Part shown: piece after piece, positions 44,137 to 52,935 of the stretch
Layout: every line of letters begins with the position of its first letter
How positions within the stretch are numbered: position 1 is the first letter of the stretch
NCBI GenBank assembly: GCA_016713135.1
Contig: JADJPR010000007.1
Coordinates: 186,001 to 250,000, forward strand
DNA: 64,000 nucleotides
Origin: Rhodanobacteraceae bacterium
Lineage (GTDB): Bacteria > Pseudomonadota > Gammaproteobacteria > Xanthomonadales > SZUA-5
Reading direction: 5' to 3'
The notes under the pieces: generated by a model
Database searches by the model: none
What the model was told of the DNA's origin: nothing
The model's input: the letters and a program-made list of their open reading frames with translations, nothing else
Position numbers and translations under genes: made by a program

Positions 44137-45514
44137 TCAGCGCAGCAGCGCGTTGACCGCCTGCAAATCGGCCACGGTGATGGTGCCGGCGGCCTGCTTC
44201 AGGCGCAGCGAATTCAACAAGTAGTCATGGCGCGCCCGGGCGTAGTCGCGCTGCGCCTGGAACAGCACCTGCTGGCTGAAGAGCACGTCGACGATGGTGC
44301 GCGTGCCCACCTCGAAACCGGCCTGCGTGGCATCCAGCGCACTCTGCGCCGAAACCAGCGCCTGTTTGCGCGCTTCGACCTCGCTGATGCCCGCCGCTAC
44401 GGCGCGGAAGGCATTGCGCGTTGCGCGAACGACGGCACGCTGCTCTTGCTCGTACTGATCCTGCGCTGCATCGCGGTTGAAGGTCTGCTGGCGCACCGAG
44501 GACTGGGTGGCCAAGCCTTCAAAGATCGGGACGTTGAGGCTGATGCCGAAACCGTGGTCGCGGAAATCGGAATCGCCGGGCTGAGTTTCGCCATTCAAGG
44601 TGCTTGAGCCCCAGGAGGCGTTGTTGGTCCAGCCGTAACTGGCACCGAGCGTTGGCAGATGGCCGGCCTTGGCGGTTTCGACCGACTGTTCAGCCTGCTC
44701 CAGTTCGAAGCGGCGAATCGCCAACGCCGGGCTTTCTGCTTCTGCGGTCTGCACCCACTCTTCGGAGTCGTCCGGAGCGGGGCGGTTGAGCTTGATGTCC
44801 TCGGCCAGCGGCCGCACTTCCCCGACCGGCTTTCCCGTCAGTTCGGCGAGTCCCTCGTAGGCATCGTCCAGCTGGTTCTGCGCCTGAATTGCCGCGGCAC
44901 GCGCGCCATCGTAACGGGCGCGGGCCTCATGCACGTCGGTGATCGCAGACAGGCCGACTTCGAAGCGCTGCTCGGCCTGCTCCAGCTGACGCTTGACCGC
45001 CGTTTCCTCCGCCTGCACCGCTTCGAGGTTGGTAGTAGCGGTCAAGGCGCCGAAATAGGCGGTGGCCACTCGCACGATCAAATTGTCCAGCGCCGCATCG
45101 TAGCTCGCGGCGAAGCGCGACTGGCCGGCACGCGCGCCGCGCAGGCGCGTGTAGTTCGAGTGGTTATAGATCGACTGGGTGAGATCCAGGCGATAGCTGC
45201 GCGAGGTCGACTCGCCCGAATTGATCGCGCGGCCAAAGGTCAGCGTGCCGTCCGGCAGTTGAACTTGGTCTCTGAGAGGAACTCGCGCTGTTCGAGTCGC
45301 TGATCGACGCGCTGCCAACCAGCCGCGGCAGCAGCGCCGCGCGCGCCTGGACCACGCCTTCGCCGGCGGCGAACATCGCCGATTCCGCCGCCGCAAGCTG
45401 CGGATCGCTGGCGCGCGCCATCTCGTAGATTTCGGCGAGATCGGCGGCCGGCGCGCCGGCGGCAAAGGCCGACAGCGAGGCGATCAGGGCAAGGGTGAGA
45501 CGTTGGCGACGCAT
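44137..45514 (-). pseudogene. tolC: TolC-family outer-membrane channel, frameshifted
   Basis: TolC outer-membrane efflux duct. The N-terminal frame gives a signal peptide and ADLAEIYEMARASDPQLAAA, then VGSASISDSNSASSSQR, after which the frame is lost around 45262-45275. The remainder, VQLPDGTLTFGRAINSGEST through LDLTQSIYNHSNY and the long helical repeats (LVSAQSALDATQAGFEVGTR, RARHDYLLNSLRLKQAAG), continues one base out of phase. A single inserted base near TCCTCTCAGAG explains this. tolC lies 22 bp behind pcm, as in Xanthomonas. A sequencing indel is likely because the rest is intact. Confidence 0.85.
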
Positions 45515-45536
45515 GGGGAACCTCGTGGGGTGATCG

Positions 45537-46199
45537 TCAGAATTCGAAGCGGGGCGCAGGCTGCGCTCCCTGGAGATAGGGCAAATCGGTCTCGAACAGG
45601 CTGCGGGTCTCGATGTAGTCCGCGCCCTGGCGCGTCATCAGCACGGCTTCCATCGCCGGCGAGGCGCCGCGGACGATGAACATGCGGCCGCCGGGCTTCA
45701 GCCAGCGGGTGAACGACTCGGGCACGCTCGCCACGGCGCCGGTAACGGCAATCGAATCGAACGCGTGCGGTGGCTGGTAGCCGAAGGCGTCCGCGGCGTG
45801 CACCTGGCAATTGCGGATGCCGCTGGCGCCGATGCGCCCGCGGGCGCGCTCGGCCAGGTCGCTGTGGATTTCGATCGAGACCACCTGGCGCGCCAGGCGC
45901 GAGAGACAGGCAGCCATGAAACCGCTGCCGGTGCCGACCTCGAGTACATCCTCGTCGCCGGTGAGCGCCAGCGCCTGGAGCACCCGGCCCTCGACCACCG
46001 GCTTCATCATGGACTCGCCGTGCTCCAGCGGGATCGACAGATCGGCAAAGGCCAGCTTGCGGTGGCGCGCCGGCACGAAGTCCTCGCGCTTCACCTCGCC
46101 GAGCACATCCAGCACGCGAGCATCCAGCACCTCCCAGGGGCGCACCTGCTGCTCGACCATATTGAAGCGAGCGCGTTCGAAATTGAGCGTTCCGGCCAT
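45537..46199 (-). CDS. protein-L-isoaspartate O-methyltransferase family protein
   Basis: PCMT-family SAM methyltransferase (220 aa). It begins NFERARFNMVEQQVRPWEVL, then REDFVPARHRKLAFADLSIPL, the SAM motif VLEVGTGSGFMAACLSRLA, and VHAADAFGY. This group, next to tolC, is often called a Pcm-like protein; whether it repairs isoaspartate is uncertain because the C-terminal region differs from E. coli Pcm. It starts 22 bp upstream of tolC and is probably co-transcribed. Confidence 0.88.
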   Translation of the reverse strand: MAGTLNFERARFNMVEQQVRPWEVLDARVLDVLGEVKREDFVPARHRKLAFADLSIPLEHGESMMKPVVEGRVLQALALTGDEDVLEVGTGSGFMAACLSRLARQVVSIEIHSDLAERARGRIGASGIRNCQVHAADAFGYQPPHAFDSIAVTGAVASVPESFTRWLKPGGRMFIVRGASPAMEAVLMTRQGADYIETRSLFETDLPYLQGAQPAPRFEF

Positions 46200-46380
46200 G
46201 GCGGCTACCTGAATCCCGGGCAGTGAAGAGAAGACGTCAAGGGTAGCGGTCGACGCCCCGATTGCTCAAGGTCGCAGACTCCTGTGGGCGACCATTGTCG
46301 GATAAGTGCCATTGGTCAGGGCGTGGGCGGTGTGATGCCCGGCGCGTCCCGTCGCTCAGCCGGTCGACAGGGTTGCGGCC

Positions 46381-46495
46381 GGTTGTGGGTTCTGGGTTGT
46401 GGGTTGTGGGCGGCAGAAGCCAATGCCAAGGCGAAAGGCAATCGATCGCCGGGTTTGCTGCCCACAACCAAGAACCCAGAACCCAAAGCCAAAGC
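46381..46495. repeat. fold-back heptamer hairpin, copy F
   Basis: Left arm 46381-46411 (GTTGTGG, GTTCTGG, GTTGTGG, GTTGTGG) pairs with right arm 46459-46495 (CCCACAA, CCAAGAA, CCCAGAA, CCCAAAG units). The outer right units are degenerate. It occupies part of the 344-bp gap between the pcm-like gene and the ABC permease gene; no other gene is seen there. Confidence 0.83.
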
Positions 46496-46543
46496 CATAG
46501 CTCAAGGGGTCCGCCGGGGGCCACACCACCCAAACCCCAACCC

Positions 46544-47677
46544 TCAATCCAGCGTCCGCCGGAACCGCTTCGCGCCCAGCGCTACCACGACCAGGGTGAA
46601 AGCCAGCAGTGGCCACAGGTTGGGCCAGACGTCGCTGGCCGTGTTGGCTTTCAGCAGGATGCCGCGGACGATGCGCAGGAAATGGGTCAGCGGCAGCAGT
46701 TCGCCGATGGCCTGGGCCCAGCCGGGCATGCCGCGGAAGGGGAACATGAAGCCGGACAGCAGCATCGACGGCAGGAAAAAGAAGAAAGTCATCTGCATCG
46801 CCTGCATCTGGTTCTTCGCGAGGGTGGAAAACAGCAGGCCGACCGACAGGTTGGCGACAATGAAAGCCAGGGTGCAGCCGAACAGCAGCCAGGGCGAGCC
46901 CAGGATCGGCACCGCGAACAGGGCGCGTGCGGCGACCAGGATGACGATCACCTGGATGTAGGCGACCAGGATGTAGGGCACCAGCTTGCCGAGCATGATC
47001 TCGATCGGCCGCACCGGCATCGCCAGCAGGTTCTCGAAGGTGCCGCGCTCGCGCTCGCGGGCGATGGCCAGGCCCGTCATCATGATCAAGGTCATGGTCA
47101 GGATCACGCCCATCAGGCCGGGCACGATGTTGTAGGCGGTCAGGCCTTCGGGGTTGAAGCGCCGATGGATGCGCAGATCGATGGCTCCCGGCCGCGCGTT
47201 GAGCCCCGTCAGCGGGCCGCGCAGTTCGCTCGTCAGCGCCTGGTCCGCGAGCGTGCCGAGCGCCGCGATCGCATTGCCGGCGGCGACCGGGTCGGTGGCG
47301 TCGATCTCCACCAGCAGCGCCGGGCGCTCGCCGCGCACCAGCGAGCGCCCGAAATCGGGCGGCACGCGCACCAGGAAGAGCGCCTGGCCGCGCGCCAGCA
47401 TGGCGCGGCCGCGGTCAAGGTCCGCGGGTTGGGCGATGAGGTCGAAGTAGTCCGACTGCTCCATCGCCGACAGCAGTCGCCGGGTGTACTCGTTCGACTC
47501 GGCCGCGACCACCACAGTCGGCAAATGCTTGGGATCGGTGTTGATCGCGTAGCCGAACAGGCAGAGCTGCATGATCGGGATGCCGACCATCATTGCGAAG
47601 GTCAGCCGGTCGCGCCGCATCTGGATGAATTCCTTGGCCAGCACAGCCAGCAGGCGACGCCACGAGAAGCGGTTCAC
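46544..47677 (-). CDS. ABC-2 type efflux permease
   Basis: ABC-2 family permease (377 aa), similar to YhhJ/YbhS/YbhR. The N-terminal membrane helix (LTFAMMVGIPIMQLCLFGYA) is followed by a large periplasmic domain (about 45-170), then five membrane helices. The family signature lies in the region RERERGTFENLLAMPVRPIE. The start overlaps the ATPase stop (ATGA at 47677). It is the last gene of tetR-hlyD-ATPase-permease. Confidence 0.92.
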   Translation of the reverse strand: MNRFSWRRLLAVLAKEFIQMRRDRLTFAMMVGIPIMQLCLFGYAINTDPKHLPTVVVAAESNEYTRRLLSAMEQSDYFDLIAQPADLDRGRAMLARGQALFLVRVPPDFGRSLVRGERPALLVEIDATDPVAAGNAIAALGTLADQALTSELRGPLTGLNARPGAIDLRIHRRFNPEGLTAYNIVPGLMGVILTMTLIMMTGLAIARERERGTFENLLAMPVRPIEIMLGKLVPYILVAYIQVIVILVAARALFAVPILGSPWLLFGCTLAFIVANLSVGLLFSTLAKNQMQAMQMTFFFFLPSMLLSGFMFPFRGMPGWAQAIGELLPLTHFLRIVRGILLKANTASDVWPNLWPLLAFTLVVVALGAKRFRRTLD

Positions 47678-48603
47678 GGCGGGCTCCCGGCGCGCATCAG
47701 CGCGATGAACGCGTCTTCCAGCGAGGAGTCCACCGGTTCCCAGTCGAGCTGGTGGTGGCGCACGTACTCGCCGAGGCTCATTTGCAGCGTGTCGGCCTGC
47801 GTTCCGGAGACATGCAGGCGCAGGCCGAACGGAACCACCTGCTCGACGCCGGGCAGGCGCCCGATCTCGGCCAGCGCCGACGCCGGCGCGCCGTCGACGG
47901 CGAAAGTCGCCAGTCCGGTGCGCGCCAGGATCTGCGCCGGCGTGCCTTCGGCGAGCAGCCGTCCGGCGGCGATGTAGGCCAGGCGATGGCAGCGCTCGGC
48001 CTCGTCCATGTAGTGGGTGGAGACCAGCACCGTCAGCCCTTCACGGGCCAGCGCATGGATCTCGGCCCAGAAATCGCGCCGCGCCTTGGGGTCCACCCCT
48101 GCGGTCGGCTCGTCGAGCAGCAGCAGTTGCGGCTGGTGCAGCAGGCAGGCGGCCAGCGCGAGGCGCTGCTTCCAGCCGCCCGACAGCTCGCCGGCCAGCT
48201 GCCGCCGCCGCGTCGTGAGTCCCAGCCGCTCCAGCGCATCGTTCACAACCGCGCGCACATTCGACAGCCCGTGCATGCGCCCGGCGAAACGCAGGTTCTC
48301 CTCGATGGTCAGGTCCTCCCACCAGGTGAACTTCTGCGTCATGTAGCCGACCCGCTGCTTGATCCGCGCGCTGTCGCGGCGCACATCCAGCCCGAGGCAG
48401 GTGCCTTCCCCCGCATCCGGGGTCAGCAGGCCGCAGAGCATGCGGATCGAGGTCGTCTTGCCGCTGCCGTTCGGCCCGAGGAAACCGTAGATCGCCCCGC
48501 GCTCCACCCGGAGGTCCAGTCCATCCACGACCTTTTTGCCGCCGAAGGACTTGGTCAGGCCGCGGACGTTGATGGCAGGGATGGGGGGCGATGTCATCGA
48601 CAT
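47674..48603 (-). CDS. ABC transporter ATP-binding protein (efflux)
   Basis: ABC-2 type exporter ATPase (309 aa). Walker A is GFLGPNGSGKTTSIRMLCG, the Q-loop region is YMTQKFTWWEDLT, the signature is LSGGWKQRLALAACLL, Walker B is LLLLDEPTAGVDP, and the H-loop is VSTHYMDEAERC. Two nearby ATGs (48603, 48597) are possible. It pairs with the overlapping permease gene; the HlyD gene lies upstream beyond the copy G hairpin. Confidence 0.93.
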   Translation of the reverse strand: MSMTSPPIPAINVRGLTKSFGGKKVVDGLDLRVERGAIYGFLGPNGSGKTTSIRMLCGLLTPDAGEGTCLGLDVRRDSARIKQRVGYMTQKFTWWEDLTIEENLRFAGRMHGLSNVRAVVNDALERLGLTTRRRQLAGELSGGWKQRLALAACLLHQPQLLLLDEPTAGVDPKARRDFWAEIHALAREGLTVLVSTHYMDEAERCHRLAYIAAGRLLAEGTPAQILARTGLATFAVDGAPASALAEIGRLPGVEQVVPFGLRLHVSGTQADTLQMSLGEYVRHHQLDWEPVDSSLEDAFIALMRAGSPP

Positions 48604-48619
48604 GCACGCAGAGGAGATA

Positions 48620-48731
48620 GTTGTGGGTTGTGGGTTCTGGGTTGTGGGCAGCCGAAGCTTGCCCGTCCGCAGCCGACCGTCAGATTGCGAGCCTTGCTGC
48701 CCACAACCCAGAACCCACAACCCACAACCCG
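48620..48731. repeat. fold-back heptamer hairpin, copy G, inside the efflux operon
   Basis: Left arm 48620-48650 (GTTGTGG, GTTGTGG, GTTCTGG, GTTGTGG) pairs with right arm 48699-48731 (CCCACAA, CCCAGAA, CCCACAA, CCCACAA). The single variant unit is at the matching position in both arms. It fills the gap between the hlyD stop (48734) and the ATPase start. Confidence 0.9.
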
Positions 48732-48733
48732 CC

Positions 48734-49690
48734 TCACAGCCGCCGCGCCCGCACCGGCAGCCCCGGTGCCAGTGTGGTCGGCGCGTCGAGGCGCGCCTCG
48801 ATCCGGTAAACCAGGTCCTCGCTGCGCGATTCGCTGAAGATCACCGGCGGGGTGTATTCGGGTGCCGCGGCGATGAACTCGACGCGCGCGGTCTGGCCGG
48901 GCGGGCAGCCGTCGCAAGTGATATCCACCGCCACGCCGGGTTTCCATTGGGAGATTTCGGCCAACGGCACGAAAAAGCGCACGAAGGGCCCCTGGGCCGG
49001 CAGCAGCTTGACCACCGGTGCGCCGGCAGGCACCCATTCGCCGGGCTGGTACAGCGTGTCGTCGACCCGCGCCGAGGCGATCGCTGCGACCTGGGTCTGG
49101 TCCACCCGCCACTGGGCTTGGTCCACCACTGCCTGCGCGGCCGCGACGGCGGCGTCGGCGGCCGCCTGCGCATCGGGACGCCCGGCGAGTTCGGCACTGC
49201 GCTGTTCCGCGAGCGCCGACTGCAGCCGCGCCTGCGCCTGGGCCTGCGCCGCGGCGGCGCGGTCGCGCTGTTCGTCGGGAGCCAGTCCGCGCTGTTGCAG
49301 GTCGCGTGCGCGCTTGAGTTCGATTTCCGCCAGCGCCAGCGCGGAGCGTGCCTCGCGGACGCGCTCGGCGATTACGCGCACCTCGTCCGGCCGCCGGCCG
49401 AGGTCGAGGTCCGCCCGCTGCGCGCGCGCCTGCGCCAGGCGTCCTTCCGCCTCCGCCAGCTGTCGCCGTTCGAGTTCGCCGTCGAGCACGAACAGTGGCG
49501 CACCGGGCTCCACCGCCGCGCCGCGCTGGACTACCAGTTGCACCAGCCGCCCGGCGACGGGCGCACCGACGTACGCGTAGTCCGCTTCCAGGTAGCCCTG
49601 GTAGTCGACCGGCTTTTCGGTCTGGCATGCGGCGAGCAGCAGCATCGCGGCGACGACGGCCAGCCGGGACGGAAGGACGGGGCTTTTCAC
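48734..49690 (-). CDS. HlyD-family periplasmic adaptor lipoprotein
   Basis: Membrane fusion protein (318 aa), YbhG/YhiI type. The lipobox is LLAAC after LAVVAAMLL, followed by the biotinyl-lipoyl half VAGRLVQLVVQRGAAV. A long coiled-coil hairpin (about residues 75-185; RLAQARAQRADLDLG, LQSALAEQRSAELAG) leads to the second lipoyl half LYQPGEWVPAGAPVVKLLPA. The GTG at 49690 overlaps the tetR stop. It bridges the ABC-2 pump to an outer-membrane channel such as TolC. Confidence 0.92.
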   Translation of the reverse strand: MKSPVLPSRLAVVAAMLLLAACQTEKPVDYQGYLEADYAYVGAPVAGRLVQLVVQRGAAVEPGAPLFVLDGELERRQLAEAEGRLAQARAQRADLDLGRRPDEVRVIAERVREARSALALAEIELKRARDLQQRGLAPDEQRDRAAAAQAQAQARLQSALAEQRSAELAGRPDAQAAADAAVAAAQAVVDQAQWRVDQTQVAAIASARVDDTLYQPGEWVPAGAPVVKLLPAQGPFVRFFVPLAEISQWKPGVAVDITCDGCPPGQTARVEFIAAAPEYTPPVIFSESRSEDLVYRIEARLDAPTTLAPGLPVRARRL

Positions 49691-50364
49691 GGGGTTGCTC
49701 CGGGTGCGCGCAGGCCGCGCAGGGTCAGGTCCAGCCAGCAATCGAGGTAACGCTGCGGATCCAGTTCGCGCGGGTCGACCTTGCCCAGCGAGTGCATCCA
49801 TACCGGCATGAACACCAAGCCGTGGATCAGCACGCGTACCGCGTAGGGCACATCCACCGGTGCAAACTCGCCGCAGGCGACGCCCTTGCGCAGCACCGCC
49901 GCCAACAACTCGTCCTGCATCCGCGCCACGAATCCGGTGACGAATTGCCCGGCCAGCGCGGGGAAGTTTCCTGATTCGGACACCATCAGCTTGGGCACGC
50001 CCTGCAGTTTCGAAGCGCTCAGGACCGACCACCACCGGCGCATGAACAACTCGATCAGCGCGCTGGCCGACAGCGAGGCGTCGTCGATCCGCTGCGCGAA
50101 CTCCCCGAGCAGCGGGCCGACGTCTCGCCGGACGGCTTCCGCCAGCAAGGCCTCCTTGCTGTCGAAGTAAAGATAGACCGTGCCCTTGCTGACACCGGCG
50201 CGTTCGGCCACGTCATCCAGCCGGGTGGCCGCGAAGCCGCGTTCCACGAACAGCGACAGCGCGGCATCGACGATTTCGCCGGGCCGCGCCTGCTTGCGGC
50301 GACGTCGCGGAGCGTTCGGCTTCGGCGAGCCATCGGCAGCGGGTTCGACAGGGGCGGCGGTCAT
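49687..50364 (-). CDS. TetR-family transcriptional regulator
   Basis: TetR/AcrR regulator (225 aa). The N-terminal HTH is IVDAALSLFVERGFAATRLD, then VAERAGVSKGTVYLYFDSKE. A C-terminal ligand-binding domain follows (FVTGFVARMQDELLAAVLRK). It is the first gene of the efflux operon, with a 4-bp overlap to hlyD and a palindromic operator 17 bp upstream, so it very probably represses its own operon. A Ser/Pro/Arg-rich lead of about 25 residues precedes the HTH. Confidence 0.93.
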   Translation of the reverse strand: MTAAPVEPAADGSPKPNAPRRRRKQARPGEIVDAALSLFVERGFAATRLDDVAERAGVSKGTVYLYFDSKEALLAEAVRRDVGPLLGEFAQRIDDASLSASALIELFMRRWWSVLSASKLQGVPKLMVSESGNFPALAGQFVTGFVARMQDELLAAVLRKGVACGEFAPVDVPYAVRVLIHGLVFMPVWMHSLGKVDPRELDPQRYLDCWLDLTLRGLRAPGATP

Positions 50365-50381
50365 TGAGAGACACGTTAATA

Positions 50382-50395
50382 ACTGACTGGTCAGT
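50382..50395. promoter_or_regulatory. TetR operator candidate
   Basis: ACTGACTGGTCAGT is a perfect 6-2-6 inverted repeat within a longer TTAA...TTAA dyad. It lies between tetR (start 50364) and the divergent peptidase gene (start 50533). TGAC/GTCA dyads are typical TetR/AcrR operators. Confidence 0.65.
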
Positions 50396-50532
50396 AAGTT
50401 AATCGATTCACGCCTGGTCGGCAAGGGCTCCCTGCATCGCAACCGATCGCGCCAGCCCTTGACGAGCTACCCATGGACGAAGCGCGCGAAGGCGCATAAC
50501 GTTCGGCCCCCGCGTCCACCCGGAAGAACACC

Positions 50533-52611
50533 GTGCGTTCGTTTCCTTGCCTGCTGTCCCTGATGCTCGCCATGAATGTCCAAGCCGAAACCGCTGCCGC
50601 CGATCCCAACCAGTGGCTGGAAGCCGTGGAGGACGACAAGGCGCTGACCTGGGTGCGCGCGCAGAACGAGGACAGTGTCGATGAGCTGTCGCGCTCGGGC
50701 GACTTCAAGCGGATCGAGGCGCGCACCCTGGAAATCCTCGATTCCGACGCGCGCATTCCCTACGTCGAGAAGATGGGGCCGCATTACTACAACTTCTGGC
50801 GCGATGCGGCGAACCCGCGCGGCCTGTGGCGGCGCACCTCGCTGGACGAGTACCGCAAGGCGGATCCAGCCTGGGAGACTGTGCTGGACCTCGACGCGCT
50901 GGCCAAGTCCGAGGACAAGAACTGGGTGTTTTCGGGCGCCGAGTGCCTGGAGCCCGAGTACCGCCGTTGCCTGATGTCGCTGTCGATCGGCGGTGCCGAC
51001 GCCACCGTCGTGCGCGAGTTCGACACGGTCAGCAAGTCCTTCGTCGAGGGCGGCTTCCAGTTGGAGGAAGCCAAGAGCGGCATCTCCTGGATCGACCAGG
51101 ACACCGTCTTCGTCGGCACCGATTTCGGTCCGGGCTCGATGACCACATCGGGCTACGCGCGCATCGCCAAGCGCTGGAAGCGCGGCACGCCGCTGGCCGC
51201 CGCCGAGACCGTGTTCGAGGGCAAGCCGGAAGACGTCTGGGCCTATGCCTTTGCCGACACCACGCCGGGTTTCCAGCGTCAGGGGGTCTATCGCGGCATC
51301 ACCTTCTATACCAACGAGGCCTTCCTGCTGCAGGACGGCAAGCTGGTGAAGATCGACAAGCAGGACAGCGCGAATGCCAACCTGCACCGCGAGTGGCTGC
51401 TGATCGAACTGCGCGAGGACTGGACGGTCGGCGGCAAGACCTGGCCGGCCGGCGCGCTGCTGGCGACCAAGCTCGACGAGTACATGGCCGGCAAGCGCGA
51501 CTTCGCCGCGCTGTTCAGCCCCACCGAGCGCTCCTCGCTGGCCGGCTACACCCCGACGCGCAACCACATCATCGTCAACGAACTCGACAACGTGAAGAAC
51601 CGGCTTTACGTGCTCACGCCGGGTGCCGACGGCTGGAAGCGCGAGCCATTGCCGGGCCTGCCGGAGTTCGGCACGATCAGTGCCGGTGCGGTCGACGCGA
51701 CCGAGTCCGACGCCTACTTCGTCACCGTCACCGATTTCCTGACCCCGACCAGCCTGATGTACGGCGAAGTGGGCAAGGGCGCGCCCCAGACGCTGAAGTC
51801 GATGCCCGCCTTCTTCGATGCCAGTGCCCTGGCCGTCAGCCAGCACCAGGCAACCAGCGCCGACGGTACCCGCGTGCCCTACTTCCAGGTGGCGAAGAAG
51901 GACCTCAAGCTGGACGGCAGCAACCCGACAGTGCTCTACGGCTACGGCGGCTTCGAGGTGTCGATGACGCCGAGTTACAGCGCGAGCATCGGCGATTCCT
52001 GGCTCAACAAGGGCGGCGTCTATGTGGTCGCGAACATCCGCGGCGGCGGCGAGTTCGGGCCGAAGTGGCACCAGGCCGCGCTCAAGGCCAACCGACACAA
52101 GGCCTACGAGGACTTCATCGCGGTGGCCGAGGACCTGATCGCGCGCAAGGTCACCTCCACGCCACACCTCGGCACGCTGGGTGGCTCCAACGGCGGCCTG
52201 CTGATGGGCAACATGCTCACCCTGCGCCCGGACCTCTGGGGCGCGATCGTCTGCCAGGTGCCGCTGCTCGACATGCAGCGCTACCACACGCTGCTGGCCG
52301 GTGCCTCGTGGATGGGCGAATACGGCAATCCGGACGACCCGAAGGAATGGGAGTTCATCCAAACCTTCTCGCCATACCACAACGTCGAGGCCGACGTGAA
52401 ATACCCGCGCACGCTGTTCACCACCTCCACCCGCGACGACCGCGTGCACCCCGGCCACGCGCGCAAGATGGTGGCGAAGATGAAGCAACAGGGACACGAC
52501 GTTCTCTACTACGAGAACATCGAGGGCGGCCACGGCGGCGCCGCGAACAATGCCCAGCGCGCCTTCATGACCGCGCTCGCCTGGACCTTCTTCGCGCGCG
52601 AGTTGCGTTGA
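50533..52611 (+). CDS. prolyl oligopeptidase family serine peptidase
   Basis: S9A prolyl-oligopeptidase-type enzyme (692 aa). A signal peptide (MRSFPCLLSLMLAMNVQA) indicates export. The N-terminal half is the beta-propeller gate. The C-terminal alpha/beta hydrolase has the nucleophile Ser552 in LGGSNGGLLMG, the Asp in TRDDRVHPGH and the His in EGGHGG. Segments LYGYGGFEVSMTP and NIRGGGEFGPKWH are typical of the family. The GTG start has GGAAG 7 bp upstream. Cleaves short proline-containing peptides. Confidence 0.93.
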   Translation: MRSFPCLLSLMLAMNVQAETAAADPNQWLEAVEDDKALTWVRAQNEDSVDELSRSGDFKRIEARTLEILDSDARIPYVEKMGPHYYNFWRDAANPRGLWRRTSLDEYRKADPAWETVLDLDALAKSEDKNWVFSGAECLEPEYRRCLMSLSIGGADATVVREFDTVSKSFVEGGFQLEEAKSGISWIDQDTVFVGTDFGPGSMTTSGYARIAKRWKRGTPLAAAETVFEGKPEDVWAYAFADTTPGFQRQGVYRGITFYTNEAFLLQDGKLVKIDKQDSANANLHREWLLIELREDWTVGGKTWPAGALLATKLDEYMAGKRDFAALFSPTERSSLAGYTPTRNHIIVNELDNVKNRLYVLTPGADGWKREPLPGLPEFGTISAGAVDATESDAYFVTVTDFLTPTSLMYGEVGKGAPQTLKSMPAFFDASALAVSQHQATSADGTRVPYFQVAKKDLKLDGSNPTVLYGYGGFEVSMTPSYSASIGDSWLNKGGVYVVANIRGGGEFGPKWHQAALKANRHKAYEDFIAVAEDLIARKVTSTPHLGTLGGSNGGLLMGNMLTLRPDLWGAIVCQVPLLDMQRYHTLLAGASWMGEYGNPDDPKEWEFIQTFSPYHNVEADVKYPRTLFTTSTRDDRVHPGHARKMVAKMKQQGHDVLYYENIEGGHGGAANNAQRAFMTALAWTFFARELR

Positions 52612-52661
52612 CCTGCCGGCGGCGTGCGATGCTCGCGCATTGCGCGCCGCCCGGCTGACGA

Positions 52662-52910
52662 ATGCCTGAGCCCACCCGCCGAGATCGCCTGATCTACCTC
52701 GCTCTGGCGCCGCTGGTGCTGGCGTGGACCTGCTTCCACCTCGGCTGGCTGCTGCTGCACGGGACGCTCTGGGTGCACGACCACGGCAGCCTCGTCGAGG
52801 TGAGCGGCGGGTTCCGTTTCTGGGTGACCCTCTGGCTGCACCTGCTGCTCCTGTCCGCGGCCATCGTGGTGCTTGCGCTGGCGTTTCGCCGCTGGCGCGG
52901 GCGCGGCTGA
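52662..52910 (+). CDS. small two-helix membrane protein
   Basis: Unrecognised 82-aa protein with two hydrophobic segments (LIYLALAPLVLAWTCFHLGW and FWVTLWLHLLLLSAAIVVLA) and basic ends (RRDR, RRWRGRG). It lies between two peptidase genes on the same strand, 50 bp after the first and 25 bp before the next, so it is probably co-transcribed. No function assigned. Confidence 0.65.
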   Translation: MPEPTRRDRLIYLALAPLVLAWTCFHLGWLLLHGTLWVHDHGSLVEVSGGFRFWVTLWLHLLLLSAAIVVLALAFRRWRGRG

Positions 52911-52935
52911 CGCCAGCCTTCCGAGGAAAGCACCG

